In this document: piece by piece, positions 22,600-35,856 of the stretch | Position numbering within the stretch: the stretch's first letter is position 1 | Layout: each line of letters begins with the position of its first letter | DNA from: Cryptomeria japonica | Lineage: Eukaryota; Streptophyta; Pinopsida; Cupressales; Cupressaceae | Assembly (NCBI RefSeq): GCF_030272615.1 | Contig: NC_081406.1 | Coordinates: forward strand, 244,087,218-244,151,217 | Direction: 5' to 3' | Length of the DNA stretch: 64,000 nucleotides | The notes under the pieces: generated by a model | The model's database searches: none | The model's input: only the letters and a program-made list of their open reading frames with translations | What the model was told of the DNA's origin: nothing | Translations under genes and position numbers: made by a program

Positions 22600-24230
22600 C
22601 TAAAATGATTGATAGGATGAATTTTGAGCAATATGTCTTATTTAGCTCCTCTAAAAACTTATTTGTATATCAAAAAAGATATATAACGAACTTAACTTAG
22701 ACTGTTATGTGTTGTTTAAGGATACTGTTTTATATTTTTTTTATCAGGATTTTGTTGGGGAAGGGTCTTGTGTAATTCAAATATAGGTGATTTCTTACAT
22801 TCAATCTTATTGTGGCTGAAAAAAAAAGGAAAAGAAAAGTAAAACAAAAAGGGAGTATAGTTCGAACGTCAATAAAAATTACTAATTATAAGTATTATCC
22901 AAGTAGGATTGATTCTGGAACTATATAGAATAAGAAGGGTATGCCAAAAAGTCATCTTAAACAAAGAGTCTTTGTGTCACATATTTCAATCTAATTAAGG
23001 TTCCCATCTAAGGTTTATTCAACTCTATTTTTTTATTCTTGTAGAGGATTGCTAGTTGATTCTTTATTTTTGAAGCGTCTAATTCTAGAAATTTTACTTT
23101 GTTCTGATTTTTAATCTATTTTTTATTTACATATGCAGAATCGTTGATAAACATCTCAAATTGTTGGCTGCAAAATATTTTCATACAAAGTTTAGCAAGG
23201 TTGATGCAGATTTTAGTTTTGGCCAAGGAATATAGTTAAAAACTTCATTTGAACTTGACTTCTAGCAAATGCAGTATGCTTGTTTTTTTATTACAAATGT
23301 ATAAAGTGCTTAAAATGTTCTTGCTTCTTATAACCTTTCTGTGGCGACTTTGAATTACAAAAAGTGGTTTGGTTAATTGTTTAAGGTTCTTACTTTTAAG
23401 ATATAGTTTGTTTGAAGGCTTCCTATTAAACCTTCAATTGAAGTTCCTTGCATGAAACTACTAATCAGCTTAAGGTAATCATGTATTTTTAGTAAAACTG
23501 AATACAATACCAAGGAAATACGAGGTTGGTGTCCCCTACTTTTAAAATATGTCAATGTCTGCCTCTAGAAGGATCCATACTCCTTTCTCTCTTTCAATGA
23601 GTCCCAATAGAAGATCTGCATATAAATGATAAAAACTTATATTTTGAGTAGAGACATCCAACAATCTTTCAGAAATGTATATTGTGTTCATGTGGTCAAG
23701 TTTGCAAGATGAGAAAAACTCAACAAAACTTACAACAAAGAATTACACACCATATCTGGTGCCAACTCCTTGACAGTAAGATGAAAAATTAAGTGTATCT
23801 CTGGTGGTCTTCTCCGCATTATGTACATCATACTGACTTATATATGTTTAATGTATTCTATGGAATAAATCCATGAAGTCAATGTCCATTATAAGTAATA
23901 TGGTCGTCACATTGTGTAAACAAATAGTTGTAGTCAGGAACGCCTGTGGGGGTTACTTTATAAATCATTTTCAAAACACTAGAGTTCCATGTTCATAGGA
24001 TTCCTAATGTTACCCCTTACTGTTAAAAGTTTTTAATAAAATCTCTTTATGGTAAGTAAATTTATGCTTTTAAAGATTTTTGAGTCTTTTCTATTATCAC
24101 CTGAACATTTTGCTATTATTGTAAAAGTTTTTGAGTTGCTGAAATTGCTGAAATTTTGGTATTTTTTCTTTTGCCTAAATTTTAATTAATTTATTTTTGG
24201 TACAATTTTATTTTTTTTATTTTAAATGAA
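22600..24230. other. No supportable gene
   Basis: AT-rich, with short homopolymer runs only. Confidence 0.4.
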
Positions 24231-24236
24231 AATATT

Positions 24237-24583
24237 GTTTGATTTTGAAGCTGCAAATTTAAAGCAGTTTTATATATATTGTGAAGAATCTAGTTCAATT
24301 TTGTAAAAGCTGAGAAAATTCAATATAGTGTTGATTATCATGAAGAAAACTTATGTAAATTTGTATAACTGATTTAATTTTCTTTCAGTTTTTTTTTTTT
24401 TTATATCTTGTTTGGTTTTGAAGCTACAAATTTAATACAATTTTAAGAATGTTGTGAAGAATTCTACTCAATTTTGTAAGAGGTGAGAAAATATAGTACA
24501 TTGCTGATTATATTGAAGAAATATTATTTATGTTTGTAAAGCTCTTTTAATCTTGGTATAATTTTTTGGTCTATCAAGTAAAG
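24237..24583. repeat. Diverged tandem duplication, period 173 bp
   Basis: GTTTGATTTTGAAGCT at 24237 and GTTTGGTTTTGAAGCT at 24410 begin two units that stay alignable through TTGTGAAGAAT and CAATTTTGTAA, ending near TTTAAT before 24560. Confidence 0.7.
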
Positions 24584-24672
24584 GTATTATTGGCCTTGAA
24601 AACTACCAAGGTGCAATTTTTAATAAATTTCACACCCGCAAAACCGCTATCAGACACGATCTAGGAGCATAG

Positions 24673-24870
24673 AATGGTTGTTTAAGCCTCACTGAATATC
24701 GGTGTATTGTTAGTGAAGTCATCTACTTTCAATTAAAGAACTTCATCTTCTTACTTCTGAACTATTTTTGTGCAATGGTTGTTTAAGCCTCACTAAATAT
24801 TGGTGCATTGTTAGAGAAGACATCTGCTTCCAAGTAAAGAACTTCATCTTCTTACTTCACCAACTAGGTT
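24673..24870. repeat. Diverged tandem duplication, period 101 bp
   Basis: AATGGTTGTTTAAGCCTCAC occurs at 24673 and 24774, and the copies remain alignable through AAGAACTTCATCTTCTTACT with about ten differences. Confidence 0.8.
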
Positions 24871-26685
24871 GTTCAATGCAAAATTTATTGACCATTTATC
24901 ATCTTCATGATGGAACAACTCTGATGATGAAAAGTCATTCATTTCTGTTCAACCCAACAATAAGAATAATAACTCTAGTTGAAGTTTCAACCCGAAGTTT
25001 GGACCTTCACTTTGTGAAGTCACTATTTCCACAGCTAGTGTTCATTTGATTGTCAACCCAGGGACGTAATACTTGAAATGGGTCTTCACTATATATGCAC
25101 TAAGTTCCTACAATAGCTACCCTGCATTATTGCAGCAACTAACATCTATGTGGAAAAGGTAAGCAAGAATTGAAATTATTGAAAGGCTACAGGAAAAAAA
25201 TTTCATTAACATAAATTCATTCAAGAAATATTGGCTAAGTTCAATGCTACCAAACAGGAATTACATTGTTTTGGTTTGGCTACAGGAACAGTCAATGGAT
25301 CTATTTCCAATGGTTGCAGGAACAGTCAATGCAAGCACGTCTATTGCAGCTAAAGAAGAAAACTAATTTTAACAAAGGCACAGGAACACTCATGACCAAG
25401 TGGCCCCCCTTGGATGAGTGCTTCCAGGCTTCCCAAAAACAACTCTAAGTGATCAGAATAACATATCTTTATTCGTTGTTCTTCGTAAGTCATTACATGA
25501 TTCAAAATTAAAAAAAATTCAAAACACTTGTAACTTTATTTATAAAATCCTCTGCTTTGCCTCTTCCCTTTTCTATCTAACCTACAAAAGAATATAAAGA
25601 CCTTTATTTAAAACAAAACAACTACTTCCTACAACATAGATCACGCCAAAACGAAGAGGTAGATAACTAATCAAGAAAGGAAACAACCAGAGTTAAGTCA
25701 CTGATAATGTGGATCTAAACCGAACCACAGTCATAACATATCGTGGCGGTATTTACAACACTAATGTTCACTTAAGTAAGACATCAACAAGCATTGCGTG
25801 ATTACTTTTCCTCTGTCGTTCCTTACGCTCATCAACATTTCTGTTGATTCGATCTTGCAGTCTCCTCCTTGAATATCTCTTTCTGCAATTGGTGTGATAG
25901 GAGAACCTTCTCAGCAGCATCAATTTATTCCTGCAATTCAAAAGAAAGAACATATAAGAACATACACATCTATTTTAATTAATCATAACATCTATTAATT
26001 TCACACATGATATTGCCTAAGAAAATCCACATGGCAACAAGAATGAATAACATGGCTGCAGGAACAAACTGACAAAGGCAAAACATGTTTTAATAGGTTT
26101 GGGCTAACATTTGAAAAACATATAGTCAACTTTTACATCATTACTATCATGTAATCAAAATATGAGAAAAACTTAGGAGTTCTAGGGATAAAAATAAGCT
26201 AATGTCTCAACTCATCAATTTCAATATCATCATTAACAACAATAGTATTACTAACTAATTATATACATCTAGTGAAACTTTAACTTCAACTATTATTTTC
26301 ATTTAAATTTCTTGCAGTTGTGGATGGTTGGTTTACTATTTACTTAGTTGGATTGAATGTTGGATTTTGGTAAGTGTAGAAAAAATTGTTATAATTGACA
26401 TAGATAAGTCCAAATGAAACACATAAAAATATGTATATTTCAATAAGATTTTATTGTATATTTCACTAAGATTTTATTGTGTTACATTTTTTTATTTTTT
26501 TTATGGTTCCATTGGTCAATTATGATTTTTATAGCTAAATCTTTTCTTATTTCATTTGAAGTCATTGAATAGCCATACAATAGTGGACCAATAAATCATA
26601 TGCCTACGTACATTACGTGTCATTCCTAAACATTTTCAGCTGCATATTCATTTGTATGCATGTATCTATATACACATTGAAAGCA

Positions 26686-26688
<3 letters not shown>
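24871..26688. other. No supportable gene
   Basis: A minus-strand frame at 25768-25953 is Arg/Lys-rich (RKRYSRRRLQDRINR) but short and isolated. Near 25270-25340 the phrase GGAACAGTCAATG is repeated about 45 bases apart. Nothing else. Confidence 0.4.

Positions 26689-26760
<72 letters not shown>
26689..26760. repeat. (AT)36 microsatellite
   Basis: An uninterrupted dinucleotide run of 72 bases. Confidence 0.97.
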
Positions 26761-26765
<5 letters not shown>

Positions 26766-28980
26766 TTTGTATACATATGAATTTTCCTCCACATTAGATA
26801 TGAATGTCTAATTACATGTTCTCCTATTTGCACATTGCCGAGCGTTTTAATGTTCCTTGCAAATGTAGCCCATTCATTCCGTCAGTTATATATTCCTCCT
26901 ATATTAAACACTTCTCGCAAGCATTGTTTGATTACACTCCTCTCTTATTGCATGTTTTGCAATATTAGCTATCTTAAAAGAAATCAACATTTTTTGATAC
27001 TTTTTCCTTGCATCTTCCATTTTTTTGAAATATTCCCCCTTTGCACTACCGCACCTTGCCTCTAAACACTAGTTGAATGTAAGAATATTCTCAAATTGTA
27101 TCACTGTTGTTGTTGTCAATTATTTGTTGATTTTCCGTGTTTTTGACAAATTTCCCATTTACAAATCATTTTGTTAATATAACTCATATCACATGCACAC
27201 TACTAATTATATTCTCTTTATTACAACTTGGGCAACATCATTGGCTATCCCTCACTTTTCAAAGCATTGTAATGACAACCCCACTTTCACCAACTTTGTT
27301 TCAAGCACTGGTATTATACGCAACACAAATAGATCTGTTTACAACGCACTCACCTTCACCTCATTTTTTACAATGTTTCTCAAGTCTCACATGCAACACA
27401 CATTGTGGTTAGTGTTGGTTATCAAATTATACTTATAAGTTTGCTAGCCTTTATATTTATAAAGTTTACACCTTCTTTATGCATAAAGATTTCTCCATTC
27501 TCTTTCCATTGTAGTTTACTACAACTTGGTTTGTTACCCATTTCCTTTTACTTACTGCAACTCCTCTTGCAAATGTTCTCCTTCAAGCAAATAACCACCA
27601 TTTGATTTCACTTTCGTTGGCCAGCATTTCAAGTACCTCCCAATAGCTCTCAATCACTCATATGTATCCTCATAACTAATATTTCAGTTGTTGATTCTTA
27701 TTTCTTGAATTCTTCCTATCAAGTTGAATTCCATATTTTCCACACAATTTAGTTTAATCGGCTACATTAAATTTCTATTTCCTTTTCTTTGGTTCTAGGT
27801 ACACTACTTTCTAATGTTCAATTCTTTTTATTGACATCCAGTCAACACTCATAGTTGTAGCACATGTTTTCAATCATGCACAACAACTCTTCTTTAAAAA
27901 TTTCCATTTGCTCGTTCTAACTTTTTGATTCTATCTCCAATTTCACTCATTCCATATTAGTGACTCAAAAGAAAATTGCAACACATAGTTTCATTGTTTA
28001 ATATGCATTTATCAATGTGCCACAATTTGACGAAAAATTGCTTTACTATACTACTGTATTTCAAGCAAAGGATAGAGAATCTCATTTTAAACATGATTCT
28101 TCTTTTATTCTACTTTACTCATAAATACAAAATTTCAATGAAACAGTTTATAAATGTTCACTTCGTATGCTCTGTGCTTCTTCCAAATTTAATAACACTG
28201 CAATACTATCTGCATTCTTGATTTTGTACCAATTGTGTTTGTTGTCCGCAACTCATACTTCACACTCAACTTCTCTTCTATCTTCGATGCTATGTCTCTT
28301 TCACTACTTCTAACACTCACACACATACATACTCCATGCCCTTCCATAACATACCTATCACATGCTTATGTATATCGGAGGACTCATACACTGGGATATG
28401 TGTCAGCCTAGCTCAACATATTATCCAATAAATCCTCGAACATAAATGTGACAACCAAGTCGACCTCCACAAGATCTTTTCATGCTTCATTTTTCTTAAT
28501 TCATTTACCGATGCATATACCTTAATTACTGGAATGGGACAGGGTCATCCAAACCCATAGATACTAAGCCATTATCACAAAACTTAAGCATAACATCTCC
28601 AAACTCTAAAATACAGATTCCACATATACTAAGGATACCAACCAAAAGACATGAAGAGATACACCTGACATAACCAAAATAGTTGATATCGGGACACATA
28701 ACTGATACCAGAACCAATGTAAACACAACCCAAAATTCTAGAGATATGGATCTTTTGAAATCACTCCATTAGATCAACTCCATTTTATTGCATCACATCT
28801 CATAACAATACCAGAATGTGCATCACTTGCTCATAGTAAAAATTGCACATACCAACTGCATACAACATCTAGACCAAATTGGATAAAAGGATTGAAAATA
28901 TTGAATTGCATATACCATCCAAACCATTTGAACCAAATAACTGGTTTGACATCAATGGCAACAATATTCACACAAGTCTA
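26761..28980. other. No supportable gene
   Basis: Plus-strand frames at 26835-28221 are Phe/Leu/Ile-rich products of T-rich sequence and share no domain. The right part may include the outer portion of the copia LTR that starts at 29227 on the minus strand; I cannot place its end. Confidence 0.4.
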
Positions 28981-29227
28981 ATAAATTCAAATATCCCATA
29001 TATTTTTTAATCCTCAAATTCATCACTCATTTTAATGGGAAATTAAAATAAATCAGATCTTGAACTAGGTACAAGATAATGGGTATAAAAGTGAGATAGA
29101 TAACTGTATTTTTGATGATTCATATGATGATAAAAGAGAGAATTTATAAAGAGGATTTGTGCAGTTGTAATATCAGGAGCAGTTCTAATAACTACATTAA
29201 CCGTCCACAATATAATATATGCCAACA

Positions 29228-29238
29228 TTCCCCCCCTT
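29228..29238 (-). promoter_or_regulatory. Candidate polypurine tract of the minus-strand copia relic
   Basis: The minus strand reads AAGGGGGGGAA directly before TGTTGGC. Confidence 0.6.
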
Positions 29239-29899
29239 ATTACATTAATCCTAAAACTTGCCTTAGGGACCCCCCCTTAAGGCTTACACAACAAAACTTG
29301 CTAATTACATTATATGAATACATATTTGTTAGAAGATCTTCTCTTGAAGAGGTGAATCCTGAACCAAGTGGAGCTCCATCAAGTTGTCTCTTGACCTTCG
29401 GATAGGTGTAGCTTCAAGATGTGTTCTAAAGCTCTCAGTCTCGAACTCTCGAATCACAGAGTCTTGAATTATTCAAGAATGATCCCTAAGAGCTACAACA
29501 AATCTCTATCATTGTCTAATGATTGTGAAAGGGTAGAATTCTCGATCATATACTCTAAAGCTCACTCGACAACAATCCATATTGAGCTCAACACAAAATC
29601 TTAAACCTGTCTCCAAAATATAACCTTCACAACACCTGTATTCTTCCAATCTGTCAAGATCAAAAGGAAAACTAAAATTAATAAATACCAAAACCAAAAA
29701 CACTTTTCAAGAAGAAAACCATCTCAAAGCTAGAAGCTAACTTGAAATGATGAAAATCCTCCATCCTTCAGGGCCACTAGCCTCCAAGATATTAAAATTT
29801 TATAGTACTAATACACCATTGGTACCAGCGAATGCATAGTTGACACCATGAGAAGAGTCATTAATAATACATTCATCATCTGTGGAATCATCATTTTCA

Positions 29900-30720
29900 A
29901 TGCAAGCAACATTTCCTTCATCTGATTATTCTTTTACTTTTCCCTTAAGCACATCACTAGCTTGAGTTCTACAATCCCAAGCTGTGTGACCCCTTTTCTT
30001 ATAATAAAAACAATTAATTTTCTTTGATATTTTATAATGACTTCTTGGGTAAAGTGTTTTTTTCCTGAGAATCGTATATTTTGTAGTTGCTTCTTGAATA
30101 TAGTGCTTTCTCTTGAGGATCATCTTCTAATTCTTTTTTTGCTCTTTTTATCTTATGCTAGAAGAGCTGAAATCATACCTTCTAGAGTTTGTGAAGGTAT
30201 TTGACTAAGCGTGAAAACAACATTGTTGTATTTTGAAGACAAGCTATTTAACAATATGACCCTTGCATCGTCATTATCTACAAGAGTCTTAACCTTTGCA
30301 AGCTATCTAATGAGAGATCTCAAATTACTTACATGGTTTGACATTGTGATCCCATCTTCCATCTTGAACCTAAACAACTGAAGTTTGAGAGAGAACTTTG
30401 CATTTACTACTTTGTCTCGAAAAAACTTATTCAAATTATCCTAGATTTCATTTGACGATTTACCTAAACCTATGTGATGCAATTCATTGTTAGAAAGAAC
30501 AAGACCAATAATAGCCTTCGCTTTATCATCTCTGTTATTCCAGTCTAATAGCATCTGTAGGTGGCTTCTCCTTTCCACTTACCGTACCCCATAAATTCTT
30601 ATTCATGATGCATTTGAATTTTCATTCTCCAAACGTGAAAATTAAAGCTGGAATACTTGTCTAATATAATTTCCATTCTAACAAATTTATATCAACATTA
30701 TCAAATTCAACACCTAGTTA
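29900..30720 (-). pseudogene. Copia gag relic (UBN2-type) with altered zinc knuckle
   Basis: The minus strand reads KFSLKLQLFRFKMEDGITMS, then NHVSNLRSLIR, a stop, then ARVILLNSLSSKYNN and IPSQTLEGM across shifting frames: the typical core of UBN2/Retrotran_gag_2. A knuckle follows near 30010-29960 as CFYYKKRGHTAWDC, in which the second Cys is Tyr. Several stops and shifts; non-functional. Confidence 0.75.
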
Positions 30721-30790
30721 ATGCATTACTTGTGCACGCAGCATCCACAATAATTCTTTTGATATAATACCAAATTCAATAGAGACATAT

Positions 30791-33262
30791 GTACCATTAT
30801 TTTGCTTCACATGCACAAATTCTAAATTTTCTGTGAGTCATACCTTATTCCTTAGCATACGTACCCTGAACTCCATGCAGGATTTTCTATATTTTTCACT
30901 TCTGCCCTTTTCCAGGCTGAAAACGCTACGCAGGGCCTTCCTCCACACAGGACGCACAAGATCTAGCTAGGATAAATGAATATCACTTTGATAGAAGTCT
31001 TTTGTCATAATCATAGGCACCGATATAGCTAAATATTAACATTATTTATATTCGAAGCATTGCTGAACATTATCATTTATACCTTCATACTTAAATTTTT
31101 GCAAGAAATTGAAATATGGCAACTCAATTGACAAGTTTTCATATTAACACTTTAATCATTAGATATCTAGATCATGAAGCAATAATAGCTTAATAGCTTA
31201 AATAATGCAAAGGAAGCAATTACAAACCAATCGCCCATATACTCTACCTAATATGTTTGAATCTTTTAGACTACTCTATTAGTGTGTGTGGCGACACACA
31301 TATACATATATAGGTCAATTTAGAGAGTACAAAAATCATTTAGTTACGCACAAAGATCATCTTAATAAAATCCTATAATATTCTCAAATCACATTTATTT
31401 TTTAAAATGATAAAAAAAAAAAAAGATTTTATTTCTATTTATATCATAATGAGCTACCTAATTTAAATTATGAAAGTTGATAGGAATACAATATTTACTT
31501 GAACTCATCTATTGCTGTAAGTTTCATATACGATGACAATATTTCTATAAATAAAATAATACTTAATAAATAAGAAAGATTAACGTCGCATTTGGATTGT
31601 GACAGAAAGAAATAAAGGAGAGCCTACTCTTCCTTGTCACAGCACATAGGATAAGAGGGTTACCAACACAATTGTGGGTGGCAGCTACGAAAGAGTACAT
31701 GCAAAACAAATAGGTAGATAGCTTACCTCATTTATGATTTCCATATTGAAAGATTTACTAACATTAAGCCTAAGGAGTATATCAAATTTTACTCACTTCT
31801 GCACAGTATTGTATTTTTTTTTCAAATGCAATCTCTTTGTTTTGTGTTATGATTTTGGTACATCATGTCAAAGATCGAAGGTTTATGAATAATATAAAAT
31901 CAATTACATTAATCAGTTTTAATCTAAGAAGCCAATAAATTCTTAACAAAGAAGAGGTAACTAAATGTTAATCTTCTTAGGAAACAATAGACTTTCTGAT
32001 TACTATTTGAAATCTTTTCAAATTAAATTAAAAAACCTATAAAGATTCAAAGAAGTTCTTTTTACTACCTATGGTGCTATTTTCCCTCAAAGGGTACAAT
32101 ATCTTTTGAATTCACCTTAGCAATAATTATAACTTTCTTTTGATGACAATAGGGATATGATAGATTTAATCCTAAAAAATGGACATTTCCTAAAAAATAG
32201 GAAATCCAAATATAGGAAGATTTGAAGGTTACATGAAAAGGAAAAAGGCTAAAGAATTCATGTACCAAGTATAAGAATACTATTGTAGAGCTTGCAATGT
32301 AAAATGGCTTAACTCACAATAGATGATTCTCTATAGAATACTAAACAATCAACCTCTTGGATGTGAAAGGAAATGAGAGCATTTACAAGCTTTAAGATTT
32401 TCAATCATGAGGAAGTGAACCATAGAAGGTAGAAGAGCTAAGTGATATAATAATGAAGAGTCGATTGAGATTCAAAAGGAGATTAGATTAGATTTAGTTA
32501 TGGGAAGTAAATACATAATCAAGAATATAAAGAGCTCCAATTATGAACATAAAATTTTGAGAAATAATTAAATTTTGAAAAAAAATATGCATCTTCTAGC
32601 CATAACTAAGTCACCCCTTTTGGAAATTCAAATCACCTCTTTTGCCAACTCTAGTCACTTCGGTGACCCTGCAACATAAGACATTCCACCTAAGCAATCC
32701 TACAAATTAATATAGGTCACGGAAGTGACCTTATAATCTATAGTCTCTCAAGGGGCCCTTAATTGAAGGTTTGTATTTTTTTGTTTGTGTTGTGCAACTA
32801 CTAGGAACTTAGTTTATAGACCAATAAGAAAAATATGAGGCTAATAGGGATTTGAGAACTGTCATCAAGAAGTAGAACATTGAGTGAATGTGGAAATTAT
32901 GCATATATCACAATTTAGATACATGGAATCATCATCAAGCTATCATGTTAGTCTATACAATTTTAGGCACTTATAGTCCCCAAAACATCATTAATATGGG
33001 TGTGTGTAAAATGTTAGGGATGTGTCCCCAAGGAGCATAGAGTACTATTAACCAGTATTATGTTATCTTTCATTATAGTAAAAATATTATAATGTTATAA
33101 AATAGGTTGTAGTTCCTTTGATTTATATACTATGTGAAACATTGTAAATTACCCCTAAGGATACAATGTTATTGGCATTCATTGAAGGTAGGTGCAAACC
33201 CTACTAGACTTTTATGGAATGATATTCTCTTGTTAGGTACCTTCACCCAATGTGAACGAGAT
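30791..33262. other. No supportable gene
   Basis: About 2.5 kb of AT-rich sequence with a 12-A run near 31410. A TGTTAGGGATGTGTCCCC stretch near 33015 resembles an LTR start, but I find no partner or end. Confidence 0.4.
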
Positions 33263-33465
33263 ATATGGAATGAAGATCTATAAGTTTCTTAAACCGGAAC
33301 AATAATCTATTGACTTTTTCAACTAAGATCATATTGAATGCAAAATGGTGTTGATGGAACAAAGATCTCTAGATTTTTCTAAGATACATTCTATCGAATA
33401 CAAAATCACATTAATGAAATAAGGATCTCTTCATTTCTTGACATACATCAAATTGGATGTTGAAT
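33263..33465. repeat. Degenerate tandem repeat, about 62-bp units
   Basis: Three related units carry a GAA...AAGATCT core followed by TTTCTTA/TTTTCTAA and an ATC..AT.GAATGCAAAA-like end. Strongly diverged. Confidence 0.45.
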
Positions 33466-33479
33466 CTTATATTATGATA

Positions 33480-34090
33480 TAACATTATGATTGAAGTTGA
33501 AACACTAATATAATTAATGTAGAAATTATTTAATGTCTCTTATTAAACAAACATATACTTTAAAAATTACACTATATTAATATATGAAAACAACAATTAA
33601 TATTGATATAATAAAATGTCAATTGATATAAATATATCATTTCACTTGTTAAAAAATATACTTTAATAATGCCAAGAGGCATCTACAATGACATCAAAAT
33701 GTCCGTAAACAAAAATCTATTTGTGAAATAATTTGACATGCAAATGACGGGTAAATGCATGAAATATGCCATGTTTCAGCGAACCCTTGCCACTTGTCTG
33801 CCTGTAGAACTTTAATGAATTTGTATTCTTGATGTTTATTATTTTAGAAGACAGATGATTTTCTTCTATTACAAGATATCTCTCGACATATTTTACATAT
33901 ATTTTTGAATATAGATATGCTAGTTATAATTCAACTGAATTATAATGTAAACATCACACAATTTAAAAATTTAAATCTAAAAATAGATGTCAAAGTTCCA
34001 TTTATTATAGATTCTCAGGAAAGTTCTTCTGCCTTCAATGTACACTATGAATTAGTTAGCCGCTGGGAAAACTTTCTGTGAGCGAAGCTT
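33480..34090. other. No supportable gene
   Basis: AT-rich, with no coding signal. Confidence 0.4.
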
Positions 34091-34094
34091 AGAC

Positions 34095-34185
34095 GCTCAG
34101 ATTAAACTTGTCTGCAAGATGGATTCCAACACATCGTGGGGACTTCATAAACGTGTAACATAATAATTGAACGAGAACAAAGGTT
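34095..34185. repeat. Block related to the upstream region of the 37198 gene
   Basis: AAACTTGTCTG, an AGATGGA/GGATGAA stretch, ACGTGTAACA and AATTGA occur here in the same order and spacing as at 36660-36752, about 450 bases before the 37198 gene. Diverged duplicate. Confidence 0.5.
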
Positions 34186-34307
34186 TGCACAGGCATTTAG
34201 TAAACGTCGCTTTCAAATAATTGTATTCTTCTGCCATTGAAAATAGCCTTTGCAAGAAAGATTTGGAAAGAAAAGCAATATGAAAGGCAGCTTGAGCATA
34301 GGTACGT

Positions 34308-34475
34308 ACAGCCAATTTAAATGCACATGCAAATCTTCCATCCCAGAAGGAATGAATGCTGGGGTCCAATTTAAATGCAGAGGTAGATGATCAAATCAAA
34401 TCAGATTTCTTGTACGAATACTCTGTCAAACGTACAGCCAACTTAAATGTGCGATGCAAATGCTCCATCCCGTAA
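34308..34475. repeat. Imperfect direct repeat, period about 123 bp
   Basis: GTACAGCCAATTTAAATG and GTACAGCCAACTTAAATG, each followed by ATGCAAAT, CTTCCATCCC or CTCCATCCC, at about 34308 and 34431. Confidence 0.65.
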
Positions 34476-35747
34476 AGGGTATGAATTTTCTGTCAAACTT
34501 ATAACTAATTAGTCGATAGGCTACATAGCGTGAGGTTTCACTAAAACCTGTTTCACATCGGTATATGGGTTTCTTCCGTCGGTTCACTGTTTTCTTCTCT
34601 GCTGTCCGGTAAACGTAATCAGAAAACCTCCCTGTTGCTCGCTAAATTCTGTCAAAAACAACTTGGGAGAGGGAAATAGTATGCAATTCCAAATCAAATC
34701 AGATTTCTTGTACATATGTCATAAATTCAAATATTTTGATAAAATCAGATCTTGAAATCAAATCAGAATATTAGCTGGTTCACGTATGTCTAATTTACCA
34801 TTTTGAATGCACCTGTACTATCTTGTATCTCCTATCCAAAAACTATGTCATTCTTATGACTTGTGAGGGATTTTTTGGTTTGCTACGTGGCAAATTTTGG
34901 GTAATGTTATAGGTCACCTTTAATACAGTGAAGTGACATCCATTCTTTAAAAAAAATGTAGACATTTCGATAAGTAGACCATTAATGTTAACCACAACCT
35001 TGTCATATGCTCATAGTTATATGTAGTTGGGTATGTAATTCAATTATACTTTTTGAAACATCAAAAATTTAATTTATAATTTTAAGGGTATATGTATTGG
35101 TTTTTATTAATTCTTGTCAATATATATCGTTACTTATGTATCCCTTTGATGCAATTTATTTTTTCTGTTGGCTAATCATATTGGCTAATTATAATTTTTT
35201 TTTTGCCCTTCTTATAATTAGAATTGAACACATATTTTTCATAATTTAAATAATGACATTTATCTATTCTTCTTTTGACTTAAATTGCTAACAGTGGATG
35301 TATAAATCATTTTTATTTATTTTTTAATTTTATTCATTCTATGCTTCTCCACTTTATGAATGATATTAAGACGATGCAAAACATAACCAGTGTCTTCTTC
35401 ATACCTAGATTCTTCAACCTGCAACCATAATTTCAACATTATTTGTAGCTGTATTTTAATACTTCCTTTAAATCATATTTGATTATTCTGAACTGGCATT
35501 AAATTTCATAAAAGTGAACATTTTATAGCACTTCTTAATAAATGTATCATTCCATTTACACAAGGCTATTATTGCACTGATAATCAGTTTCTTTCAATTG
35601 CTCTTTAAGAAGATAATCAGCTATGACTTACTAATCTAGGGCATTTGTATATCTTTGGGTTATTTCCTTGTGGAACATGAGACTGAACCAGATTTGTGAC
35701 AAATGGAATGCTCTTATGAGCCTCCACAATCTGATGTCTTCCTAATT
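34476..35747. other. No supportable gene
   Basis: AT-rich. AAATCAAATCAGATTTCTTG, already present near 34393, recurs near 34693. No coding signal. Confidence 0.4.
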
Positions 35748-35795
35748 AGTTGTATTTTGACTCTCTGTAGTTGTATTTTGACTCTCTGTAGTTGC
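35748..35795. repeat. 21-bp tandem repeat, two copies plus part of a third
   Basis: AGTTGTATTTTGACTCTCTG plus T occurs at 35748-35768 and 35769-35789, followed by AGTTGCATT. Confidence 0.9.
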
Positions 35796-35856
35796 ATTAG
35801 TGTAGCAACAACTCATCGAAAACAAATTGTGATGTCTATTAACTTACTATTAGATA

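Larger units (their letters stand above)
28990..30790 (-). mobile_element. Degenerate copia-type element (minus), gag retained, pol absent; outer limits approximate
   Basis: On the minus strand a copia gag relic (30720-29900) is followed about 650 bases later by a G-rich purine tract and a sequence beginning TGTTGGCATATATT at 29227, the expected start of a 3' LTR. A TTGGTAT stretch near 30770 may be a decayed primer-binding site. No protease, integrase or reverse transcriptase is present between gag and the tract, so the element is internally deleted. I could not match a 5' LTR upstream of 30790. Confidence 0.55.

Noticed and set aside
26617-26811. Open frame with a Tyr-Ile repeat
   Set aside because: Produced by the (AT)36 microsatellite.
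26835-28221. Series of plus-strand frames rich in Phe, Leu and Ile
   Set aside because: Typical translation of T-rich DNA; no domain, overlapping frames, no consistent splice pattern.
33015-33060. Possible solo LTR starting TGTTAGGGATGTGTCCCC
   Set aside because: No matching end, partner or target duplication found.
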